This document shows positions 6,525 to 13,014 of a stretch of DNA of 64,000 bases, piece by piece. Both the position numbers and the translations under genes were made by a program. The notes under the pieces were generated by a model. It saw only the letters and a list, made by a program, of their open reading frames with translations. It ran no database searches and had not been told where the DNA came from. Source of the stretch: a virus; the IMG/VR virus record IMGVR_UViG_3300034063_001054, positions 1 through 64,000 of that record. The stretch is one strand, 5' to 3'. The stretch's first letter is position 1. Each line of letters begins with the position of its first letter.

Positions 6525-8123
6525 TTACTGAGTTTTTCTATCATAACCTAATAATTGTTTGATTCTATCAAATTCTTCATTAAGTTGGTTAGCTTTTTTT
6601 GGTTCTAAGGATTCTAATTTTATATTTAACCCTTTTCCTTGGTCTGTTCCTGATTTTTCATTAAATACAGGTTGTGGAACTCTCTTATATGATTGGTCTT
6701 TCAATTTTTTAAGAGTGTTTTTCTTTCTCATTTTATTGAACCTATCGTTGGTTTTAGATTCCAAAGCATTTCCACCAGGTGCATTACCTGTCATAGAATC
6801 ACCTTTAAATAATTTCTCCATCCATTCTTCATTATAGTCAATTGCATCAGGAACTGGGAAATTTTGTCCTGCAATTTCATAGTTGAAATCTTCCAACTCA
6901 TCGGTCATCTTAAATGCTTTTTTATCCATTTTTGCTAACTCACCATTTCCTTGTGGGAACATTTTAGGATTCATTTCATATGTACCCTTTGACCCATCTT
7001 TTAAATAATCTTTCATTTTTTTGGTAACTGATTTCAAATACTCCTTATTTTCATCACCAGAACCTTTATGAGCTTTTTCGTAAGTTGTAAGTCCTCTTGG
7101 TTTACCAATTGTTTTAAAACCAGGTGTTTTTTGTTCATTTACTAAACTTTCAATTAAATCAACTATTTCATTTTCAGTTAATTTAATTATGTCACCTTGA
7201 TTATCTTTAATGTGATATTCTATACTTTCATTTTTCATATCGTAATTAGATGTATCTTTAAATTTTTTACCATTTAGTTCGAACTCCCCACCTTTTTTTG
7301 TTTTAGCTAATTTAGCTGTGAAAGCATTACCTTCTTCAACTTCAGCTTTATCTTTTCTTTTTTTGTTTACGTTTTTTCTTAGTAATTTGAAATCGTCTGA
7401 ATCAATTTTACCATTTTTATTTTTATCCAATTTGGTTTGTTTACCATATAATCTTTCATTAATAGCCCCCTTAACTGCTTTACAAGCATCCATATTGTAC
7501 TTTGGACTTTCTTGACTACAATAACCACGGACAACATCGTCATCATCAACATCAGAACCTATTCCATATTTTTTGTCTTTCATAGATACTTCAGAGTCAT
7601 CTTCAATTTCAAAATCTGATAAATCAAATTCTTCCTCTTCTTCAACATAATCAAATTCGTTTTCAGGATTCAAATCATATGTTTCTTCCTCCATTTGTCT
7701 GTAACCACATTCCATACATTCACCTTCACTAAGTCCACCGCCACATTGTTCACACATTTCTCCTTCATTGATTGGTTCGATGTCGTCATCATCACCATCG
7801 ATAAATGGGTCTAAGTCCTCATCATCACCATATAGTTCATCATCTAAGTCGATGTCTTTAGTATACATTTGATATTCAAATTCATCAGGTGTAAGTGAGT
7901 CCATTTCCAAATCTTTCATAAACTCATATGGTCTTACTTTTCTACTGAACTCATATTTGTCATAATCTTTACCACCTCTATCAAACTTAATCTCAGGACT
8001 ATCAAATCCTTCTTCCATTTCCATTTCTTTAATTTTATCCATCAATTTAATAGCTTTGGTTTCCAAAGTTTCATTGATTGATTTTTTAATTAAAGTTTCT
8101 AAATATTTTTGTGTATTTTTCAT
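6525..8123 (-). CDS. Acidic EF-hand and zinc-ribbon protein, candidate internal head protein
   Basis: A 532-residue protein, strongly acidic in its first 200 residues with long Asp/Glu runs. Near 123-142 is a CxxC...CxxC zinc-ribbon-like pair (CEQCGGG, CMECGY). Near 235-250 is an EF-hand or dockerin-type calcium loop (DKNKNGKIDSDDF). The N-terminus (MKNTQKYLETLIKKSINE) has INE at 16-18, like the (I/L)xE site cut by T4-type prohead proteases, and a similar helix ending in VNEQ recurs near residue 330. The middle is Lys-rich. I infer an internal or scaffold-like head protein; no family was recognised. A TATTTAT element lies 15 nt before the ATG. Confidence 0.75.
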   Translation of the reverse strand: MKNTQKYLETLIKKSINETLETKAIKLMDKIKEMEMEEGFDSPEIKFDRGGKDYDKYEFSRKVRPYEFMKDLEMDSLTPDEFEYQMYTKDIDLDDELYGDDEDLDPFIDGDDDDIEPINEGEMCEQCGGGLSEGECMECGYRQMEEETYDLNPENEFDYVEEEEEFDLSDFEIEDDSEVSMKDKKYGIGSDVDDDDVVRGYCSQESPKYNMDACKAVKGAINERLYGKQTKLDKNKNGKIDSDDFKLLRKNVNKKRKDKAEVEEGNAFTAKLAKTKKGGEFELNGKKFKDTSNYDMKNESIEYHIKDNQGDIIKLTENEIVDLIESLVNEQKTPGFKTIGKPRGLTTYEKAHKGSGDENKEYLKSVTKKMKDYLKDGSKGTYEMNPKMFPQGNGELAKMDKKAFKMTDELEDFNYEIAGQNFPVPDAIDYNEEWMEKLFKGDSMTGNAPGGNALESKTNDRFNKMRKKNTLKKLKDQSYKRVPQPVFNEKSGTDQGKGLNIKLESLEPKKANQLNEEFDRIKQLLGYDRKTQ

Positions 8124-8138
8124 TTTTAGTTTTTTAAT

Positions 8139-8145
8139 ATAAATA
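8139..8145 (-). promoter_or_regulatory. TATTTAT element before the EF-hand gene
   Basis: TATTTAT on the minus strand 15 nt before the ATG at 8123, inside a 22-base gap. It shares the wider context ATATTTATAT then AAAAACTAAAAAT with the site before 60759. Confidence 0.5.
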
Positions 8146-8820
8146 TTATAGTTTTCCTTTACGATATTCTTTGATAATTAGTTTTTGAATATAATTTTCA
8201 CTTACATTATACTTTTTACTCAATTTAGATATTGTTTTAGAAACATCACTTTCATTTGTAAGTTTTAAAGCATTGATATCTCCTTGGTTACAATATGGAA
8301 AGGTTTTACATTTTTTCTTAACCTGAACAAATTGACCACCAGGGAATAGTGTCTTACTTTTACCTCTCCAATCCTTCTTTTTTGTTGATATAGCCCAAGC
8401 TGCAGGTGTTTCGTAAGACCCTGAAGAACCTGAACCTGTCGCTTCTTTTGTTTCTACTTTCTTTGGTGTTTCTTTAAAACTATCTTTAACAAACTTACTA
8501 TTTTGATTGAAAGCTAATGGTGCAACAAATCCACCAGCACTTCCAGCACCATTTGCTTCTTTAGTTTCCTTTTTCTTCTTTCCATCACAATGGGCTTTTT
8601 GACTAAAACCTTTGGGGTTGGAACAATCAATACTATCTTTGTATTTTTGACTCCATTTTTCAGTCATATCTTTTTTAGTAGTAGTCACACCTGATTTTTT
8701 AGATTCTTTAGCTTCACTTTTTTTCATTGAGTAAAGTTTACCTATTGGTAAATTCATTTTTGTATTACCAATTAAATCAGTAATATTAGATTTTTTGATT
8801 GTTTTTTTTATTATGCTCAT
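8146..8820 (-). CDS. Lys-rich structural candidate with duplicated Gly/Ser module
   Basis: From the ATG at 8820 (a TTG at 8838 would overlap the previous gene) the product has 224 residues and is rich in Lys. A conserved-looking segment near 55-80 reads DCSNPKGFSQKAHCDGKKKK. Two copies of a Gly/Ser module follow (KEANGAGSAGGFVAPLAF and KEATGSGSSGSYETPAAW), about 45 residues apart. The C-terminus is a helix-turn-helix-like segment (SKKYNVSENYIQKLIIKEY). I associate such modules with virion or head-associated proteins in uncultivated marine and freshwater phages, but have no firm family name. It starts one base after its upstream neighbour stops and probably belongs to a head-protein set. Confidence 0.7.
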   Translation of the reverse strand: MSIIKKTIKKSNITDLIGNTKMNLPIGKLYSMKKSEAKESKKSGVTTTKKDMTEKWSQKYKDSIDCSNPKGFSQKAHCDGKKKKETKEANGAGSAGGFVAPLAFNQNSKFVKDSFKETPKKVETKEATGSGSSGSYETPAAWAISTKKKDWRGKSKTLFPGGQFVQVKKKCKTFPYCNQGDINALKLTNESDVSKTISKLSKKYNVSENYIQKLIIKEYRKGKL

Positions 8821-8821
8821 A

Positions 8822-9448
8822 TTAATCTTCAAAATCAAAATCTTGGTTTATTTTGGTTTCTTTTCTAGTTCCTATTATTGATACCCATTTTGATTTGAAT
8901 TTTTCATAGTAACTATTAAGTTTTTGAGCAAATTCTATGAAACTTTTGTCAACTTTAATCATATCACCTTCAATATAGACACCTTCTTTTTCTGCAGTAG
9001 AATATCTAAAGTTTAATCCAAAGTCATTAATTAAACCTTCCCAAGTAACATCGTTTTTATATACATTTAAAGGGCCGAAATCTGTGTAATTTGATACTTC
9101 ATTAACAAACTCTTCCATAGTTTCTTGAAAAGCTTTTTTCTCATCAGAAGTCAAAATTAATTCCTTTTCACTTTCTCCATGTAAATACAATATCCCACCA
9201 GATATTCTAAAACCTTGTGTTTTTTCGTCTTTACGTTTTTTTTCTTCGTCTTTTTTTATATTATCTTCGATTGAATCACCAACACTAATTTTTTTTGTAA
9301 CATTATCACCTTCGAACTCAATTTCTTGTTCAGATAACAAGTTGTATTTTTTTCTAATATTAAAAGATTCATTGATAGAATCTTTCGTTGATAACATTGT
9401 TCTCGATGCTTTCAACAATCTTTTTATCTCATCGTGTGAATTATTCAT
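8822..9448 (-). CDS. Hypothetical protein, candidate internal head protein, 208 aa
   Basis: A soluble, charged protein. The N-terminal helix (DEIKRLLKASRTML) is followed by INE at 25-27 and LSEQE at 38-42, like processing sites in packaged T4 proteins. A central Lys/Glu stretch (DNIKKDEEKKRKDEKTQ) precedes a mixed alpha/beta C-terminal half. No enzyme motif. It overlaps the amidase gene by 8 bases and is followed directly by the Lys-rich structural candidate. The internal-protein role is inference. Confidence 0.65.
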   Translation of the reverse strand: MNNSHDEIKRLLKASRTMLSTKDSINESFNIRKKYNLLSEQEIEFEGDNVTKKISVGDSIEDNIKKDEEKKRKDEKTQGFRISGGILYLHGESEKELILTSDEKKAFQETMEEFVNEVSNYTDFGPLNVYKNDVTWEGLINDFGLNFRYSTAEKEGVYIEGDMIKVDKSFIEFAQKLNSYYEKFKSKWVSIIGTRKETKINQDFDFED

Positions 9449-10037
9449 TTTCTATTTTTTTTCTAAAATCTTCGAAATTAAATGCAGGACTTAAATCAGT
9501 GAAGTATGTGTCAAAATTACTTCTAGTTACAATCCCATCGAATTTTTCGATACCATTTATTTTTGTATTATGTTCGATTATATCTTTTGATATTCTCAAT
9601 TCTTTCATTATTGATTTACAAAGAATTGTTAATGATTGAATTTGTATTTCAGGATACGGTTCCCAAAAAAAATAATCTCTCCATTTTCTCTCGAACGTCT
9701 TACCTTTATAAATATCACCTACCCAATTAACATACTGGTTTTCTAATGGTTGTTTCTCTAACCAACCCAAATTTTCTAAACAAATTATAATACTATTTCT
9801 ATTAATATTTTTTTCGGAGAAATATTCAGTATGTTCATTGTTTTCCAAAAGTTTGAGAATTTTACCTTCTTTTGTAACAATGTAGTTTGGTATTTTTTTA
9901 TATTTCCCATTATGTCTATAACGTAAAGAAGCCAAATAATTCTCCACATTTCTACTTGTGTGTGTAAGAATTATTTGGTTCTTTTTCTTTTGTTTACCTG
10001 AAGGTTTAAAATCTCCATATTTGATTAAATCCATCAT
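9441..10037 (-). CDS. N-acetylmuramoyl-L-alanine amidase, probable endolysin
   Basis: The 198-residue product matches the amidase_2 (PGRP-like) fold that cleaves the bond between MurNAc and L-Ala in peptidoglycan. Visible features are a zinc-ligand His in ILTHTSR (about residue 26), a conserved region around NYIVTKEGKILKLL, a second His in IIEHNTKI (about 153) and a C-terminal TDLSPAFNF that stands where the family has its DPGP-type metal ligand. There is no signal peptide, so release would need a holin or similar. Its ATGA start overlaps the stop of a membrane protein, which suggests translational coupling and a lysis block. A virion-bound role is possible but less likely. Confidence 0.85.
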   Translation of the reverse strand: MMDLIKYGDFKPSGKQKKKNQIILTHTSRNVENYLASLRYRHNGKYKKIPNYIVTKEGKILKLLENNEHTEYFSEKNINRNSIIICLENLGWLEKQPLENQYVNWVGDIYKGKTFERKWRDYFFWEPYPEIQIQSLTILCKSIMKELRISKDIIEHNTKINGIEKFDGIVTRSNFDTYFTDLSPAFNFEDFRKKIENE

Positions 10038-10831
10038 AATCTATCTATGGATACATTTGGCTTAGTGTATGTCAGTTTTGTTGGACGAGTTGGTATTACC
10101 GGTATTTCTTCTTTTATTTCATTAGTTTCAATTTCATCAATTTGTTGTTCTTGATTTGGTTCTAAAACTATTGGAATTAGTGATGTCTCACCCATAGGTT
10201 TTAGTTCATCTAATATTCCACTATTTTCCCATTGTTCCACGATTTCTTTCTTTTTTCTACCCCTTTTTACTTTAGGTTTTTCTTCTTGTTCCAAAGTTGT
10301 TTCTAAGTCAAACAAAGAAGCTATTTCCAAATCCTTGTCTATTACATCATTTTTAACAACTGGTTTTTCAGTTTCTTCATACTTCACAAAGAAGTGTAAT
10401 GAGGTTAGAGATATCACAGGAAGAAGTCCCCCACCTAATATTGCCAACCATCTTTTATGTGCAATTATATCAGTTGGTTCTGTTCCAAATAATTCAAATA
10501 TTGGAGATGTGAGTTCAACCCAAGATGTGAATAGTTCTCCTGTCGGGTCAATCTCTTTATATGAATAGAATATATTTCCCACCATTTGAACGAATGTTAC
10601 CAAACCGAACATAAACCATACTCCACCCTTAATTCTTTGTGTAGCGGCAATCAGTGCTGTTATGGCACCAATCTCAATAGCTATTGAAAGGTAGATTGCC
10701 CAACTAAATGGATTCGTAATGTCATACCATGCAACCACATGGGATATAGATATACCAGCCACCAAGAAGATGGGGACTAAGAACATTGAACGGATGGGGT
10801 TTTTTTTAATCCAAGTAAATAAATTATTCAT
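10034..10831 (-). CDS. Four-TM membrane protein, candidate lysis-associated
   Basis: A 265-residue protein with about four hydrophobic segments in the first 150 residues (around 13-32, 40-62, 68-88 and 127-148), then a polar tail with a basic patch (KVKRGRKKKEI) and Glu/Pro-rich stretches. The stop overlaps the amidase start by 4 bases. Position suggests a part in lysis or in the envelope; the long cytoplasmic tail is unlike classical holins, so holin is only one option. Codons and composition match its neighbours. Confidence 0.7.
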   Translation of the reverse strand: MNNLFTWIKKNPIRSMFLVPIFLVAGISISHVVAWYDITNPFSWAIYLSIAIEIGAITALIAATQRIKGGVWFMFGLVTFVQMVGNIFYSYKEIDPTGELFTSWVELTSPIFELFGTEPTDIIAHKRWLAILGGGLLPVISLTSLHFFVKYEETEKPVVKNDVIDKDLEIASLFDLETTLEQEEKPKVKRGRKKKEIVEQWENSGILDELKPMGETSLIPIVLEPNQEQQIDEIETNEIKEEIPVIPTRPTKLTYTKPNVSIDRL

Positions 10832-11282
10832 TATTTTGTTTTTTCATTTCAATATACATAATATAACCATCGTTATCAATATACCCATAGTCAATTATTT
10901 CCATACCAAATTCTTCGGCAATCCTTGGGAATCTCTCCTCTATTATTTTGTCAATAACTTCAGATTTTTCTAATCCTTTATATTGTTCTTTTTTAAATGC
11001 TGCGTTCCAACAACTATCAACCCAACCTTCCCAAAATACAATTGAGGTATCTTTATTTTGAATATATACCTGGTCATCATACCCATCCCAATCATCTAAT
11101 AACATATCATAATCAGGGTCTTCAGTATTATATTCAGGATTGTCTTCAACTTTTTTTAGGAAGTTATCAATCAACTCCATTCTGGTTAGGTCAGACATAA
11201 GACAACCCCTATATTTGGGGTCATCTCTCATCTGAAATCTATTTATTTCTTCTAATTGTTGTTCCGTGATTATTATTTTCAT
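10824..11282 (-). CDS. Hypothetical acidic protein, 152 aa
   Basis: A soluble acidic protein with an Asp-rich middle (DPDYDMLLDDWDGYDDQ) and several Trp. It starts MKIIITEQQLEEINRF, an N-terminal peptide style that recurs on otherwise unrelated phage proteins. It overlaps its upstream neighbour by ATGA and its downstream neighbour by 8 bases, so it is part of the lysis-region operon. Function unknown. Confidence 0.7.
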   Translation of the reverse strand: MKIIITEQQLEEINRFQMRDDPKYRGCLMSDLTRMELIDNFLKKVEDNPEYNTEDPDYDMLLDDWDGYDDQVYIQNKDTSIVFWEGWVDSCWNAAFKKEQYKGLEKSEVIDKIIEERFPRIAEEFGMEIIDYGYIDNDGYIMYIEMKKQNNE

Positions 11283-11572
11283 TTTTCAAGTTGCTGAAGT
11301 TCTTTGTCTATTTCAGCTTGTCTATTAACATCAAGGATTTTTCTGTCTGTTGATTGAATCATTCTTTTCTCAGCTTTCAATCCTTCAATTTTAATTTCTT
11401 TTAGTAGTTCTTGTTTCAAAATTACTACTTCAGTTCTTAAACTATCGATTTGATTCAACATTTTCTTCTCACTTAGTTTTTTACTCATACTTCCTGTACA
11501 AGTAGAAATTAAAACTAGAACTAATGCTATAATCAATCCGTGTTTCCCCAAAAATTCAGTTATTGTTTTCAT
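11279..11572 (-). CDS. Membrane-anchored coiled-coil protein, about 97 aa
   Basis: I place the start at the in-frame ATG giving MKTITEFLGKHGL, 15 codons inside the longest open frame, because a TATTTAT element and A-rich leader lie just before it. An N-terminal hydrophobic segment (IIALVLVLISTCTG, with a Cys) is followed by a long charged coiled coil (about 30-95). This layout resembles inner-membrane spanin components (Rz-like), and it shares an operon with the amidase, so a spanin-like role is a fair guess without sequence proof. The stop overlaps the next start by ATGA. Confidence 0.6.
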   Translation of the reverse strand: MKTITEFLGKHGLIIALVLVLISTCTGSMSKKLSEKKMLNQIDSLRTEVVILKQELLKEIKIEGLKAEKRMIQSTDRKILDVNRQAEIDKELQQLEK

Positions 11573-11585
11573 ACTTTCTTTTTTT

Positions 11586-11592
11586 ATAAATA
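11586..11592 (-). promoter_or_regulatory. TATTTAT element before the coiled-coil TM gene
   Basis: TATTTAT on the minus strand about 13 nt before the chosen start of the membrane-anchored coiled-coil gene, so the lysis block may have its own start of transcription just after the sigma gene. Confidence 0.45.
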
Positions 11593-11607
11593 TTAATTGT
11601 TTATTAA

Positions 11608-12408
11608 TTACATCCATTCAAATAGGTCACCTGATAGGTTTCTCAACTTTCTCAATGACTTTTCCTTTATCTGTCTCACTCTCTCTTTCGTTAGATTAAA
11701 ATCACCACCGATGTCTTCCAATGTTCTTGGTGAACCAGATAGGCCAAAATAGTCCTCAACGATTGCTCGTTCCCTTTCATCCAAACAAGTCAATAACCCT
11801 AATAGTTTTGTTCTTAAAATGTCCTTGGTATGAAATGCTTCATCAGGCATATCAGCGTCATCATTTTTCAATACATCGAATAGATTATCTCCTTCTTCAT
11901 TGATTTCCATATCCAAATCAACCATAGATGGAAGACTGGTAAATCTACTATCTAACTCCCCACCTTTGGCGTCAATTTCTTTCTTGGCTCTATGGAGGTC
12001 TTGAACCACATTCACAGGGAGACGAATGGTTCTTGCATTGTCATTTAAACTTTGTAGGATTGATTGTTTTACCCACCACACGGCATAGGATATAAATCTC
12101 AAATCTTTGTTCCAATCAAAGTTCTTAATGGCCTTCATTAAACCCAAATTACCTTCAGCAATAAGGTCAGCCAAATCCAATCCTTGATTTTGATATTGTT
12201 TTGCAACTGTAATAACAAAACGAAGATTACCCTCCAATAGTTCTTTATGGACTTTGTCCACATCACCTGATGTTAATGTACCTGATTTCATCAAAGAGGA
12301 TAATTCCTTCTCTCTCTCAGGAGTCATAACTTTTTTCTTTCTAATGTCTTTGAGATATTGTTGAATCTCTTCTTGATTGATTGGAATACCTGAATTTTTT
12401 TCTTTCAT
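11608..12408 (-). CDS. RNA polymerase sigma factor, sigma-70 family
   Basis: The 266-residue product contains sigma region 1.2/2 (about 15-135: NLRFVITVAKQYQNQGLDL, then FISYAVWWVKQSI in the -10 recognition helix), region 3 (RTIRLPVNVVQDL onward) and region 4 with its helix-turn-helix (about 225-258: LEDIGGDFNLTKERVRQIK). It resembles the primary sigma of Bacteroidota more than the minimal T4 late factor gp55, and lacks the long region 1.1. It would steer host polymerase to phage promoters; the TATTTAT elements are the natural candidates. It is the second gene behind a host-type promoter candidate at 12951. Region 3 carries an acidic insertion (DNLFDVLKNDDADMPDE). Confidence 0.93.
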   Translation of the reverse strand: MKEKNSGIPINQEEIQQYLKDIRKKKVMTPEREKELSSLMKSGTLTSGDVDKVHKELLEGNLRFVITVAKQYQNQGLDLADLIAEGNLGLMKAIKNFDWNKDLRFISYAVWWVKQSILQSLNDNARTIRLPVNVVQDLHRAKKEIDAKGGELDSRFTSLPSMVDLDMEINEEGDNLFDVLKNDDADMPDEAFHTKDILRTKLLGLLTCLDERERAIVEDYFGLSGSPRTLEDIGGDFNLTKERVRQIKEKSLRKLRNLSGDLFEWM

Positions 12409-12409
12409 G

Positions 12410-12925
12410 CTATTTTGAATATTGTTTTAACAAATCTTTTTCTTCTTCATTTAGTGAGTTCAACCCACTCATATTAATCTTATCCAAAAGGTCATCCAAG
12501 GTAGGAACAATTTTTTGTTTGACTCTATTTTCTTCGATAATTTCTTTCTCAAAGATTTTGGTTAAGTCACCCAAAATTGCTTCTCTCATTTCTTCTTGTT
12601 CTTCCTCTGAATATTCTTCATTCGTTGCACAAATATCCGTACCAAACAATAGTTTCTCGTGTTCTTTTTCGAACCAATATGACATTTTGTCAGTTTTTAT
12701 TGGGACAAGGATATGTGTTATTGACAAATCACTTAGGATTGAGTCAAAAAAGTTTTTTACACCTTCAAAAGAAAGTTTCGTTTCGAAAGTGAATAATGCT
12801 GTCTGAGGGCCGAAAAAGTATTTTACACCATTTTTGGATGAGATAGTACTAATCTCCTTACCAATAGATTTTACAAATAATTCTTGTTCGTTGTGTTCGA
12901 TGAAAATTGAAAGTAGGTATTTCAT
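12410..12925 (-). CDS. Hypothetical protein with rhomboid-type C-terminal motif
   Basis: A 171-residue acidic protein. The N-terminal two thirds form a mixed fold (MKYLLSIFIEHNEQELFVKS) that I do not recognise. The last 35 residues (PTLDDLLDKINMSGLNSL, then EEEKDLLKQYS) match a short motif seen at the C-termini of many Bacteroidota proteins, notably rhomboid-family ones. The stop is one base before the sigma-factor ATG, so the two are almost certainly cotranscribed. A role beside the sigma factor, such as an anti-sigma or polymerase partner, is possible but unproven. Confidence 0.7.
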   Translation of the reverse strand: MKYLLSIFIEHNEQELFVKSIGKEISTISSKNGVKYFFGPQTALFTFETKLSFEGVKNFFDSILSDLSITHILVPIKTDKMSYWFEKEHEKLLFGTDICATNEEYSEEEQEEMREAILGDLTKIFEKEIIEENRVKQKIVPTLDDLLDKINMSGLNSLNEEEKDLLKQYSK

Positions 12926-12950
12926 ATTGTTATGCCGTTTTTGTTGGATA

Positions 12951-12958
12951 CAAAGATA
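12951..12958 (-). promoter_or_regulatory. Promoter -7 element TATCTTTG before the sigma operon
   Basis: TATCTTTG on the minus strand is identical to the element before the DUF932 gene and fits TAnnTTTG. Twenty bases upstream is TTTC, a near match to the TTTG -33 element. A start just downstream gives a leader of about 20 nt. Confidence 0.5.
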
Positions 12959-12981
12959 GAATAATATTTCTGTTAAAAGAA

Positions 12982-13010
12982 AAAATGGTGAGTTTTTTTC
13001 TCACCATTTT
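12982..13010 (-). terminator. Intrinsic terminator after the gp46-like gene
   Basis: An 11-bp perfect stem (AAAATGGTGAG / CTCACCATTTT) with a 7-nt loop, five bases past the stop of the gp46-like gene. The minus-strand 3' arm runs into a T-rich stretch. Confidence 0.8.
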
Positions 13011-13014
13011 ATTT

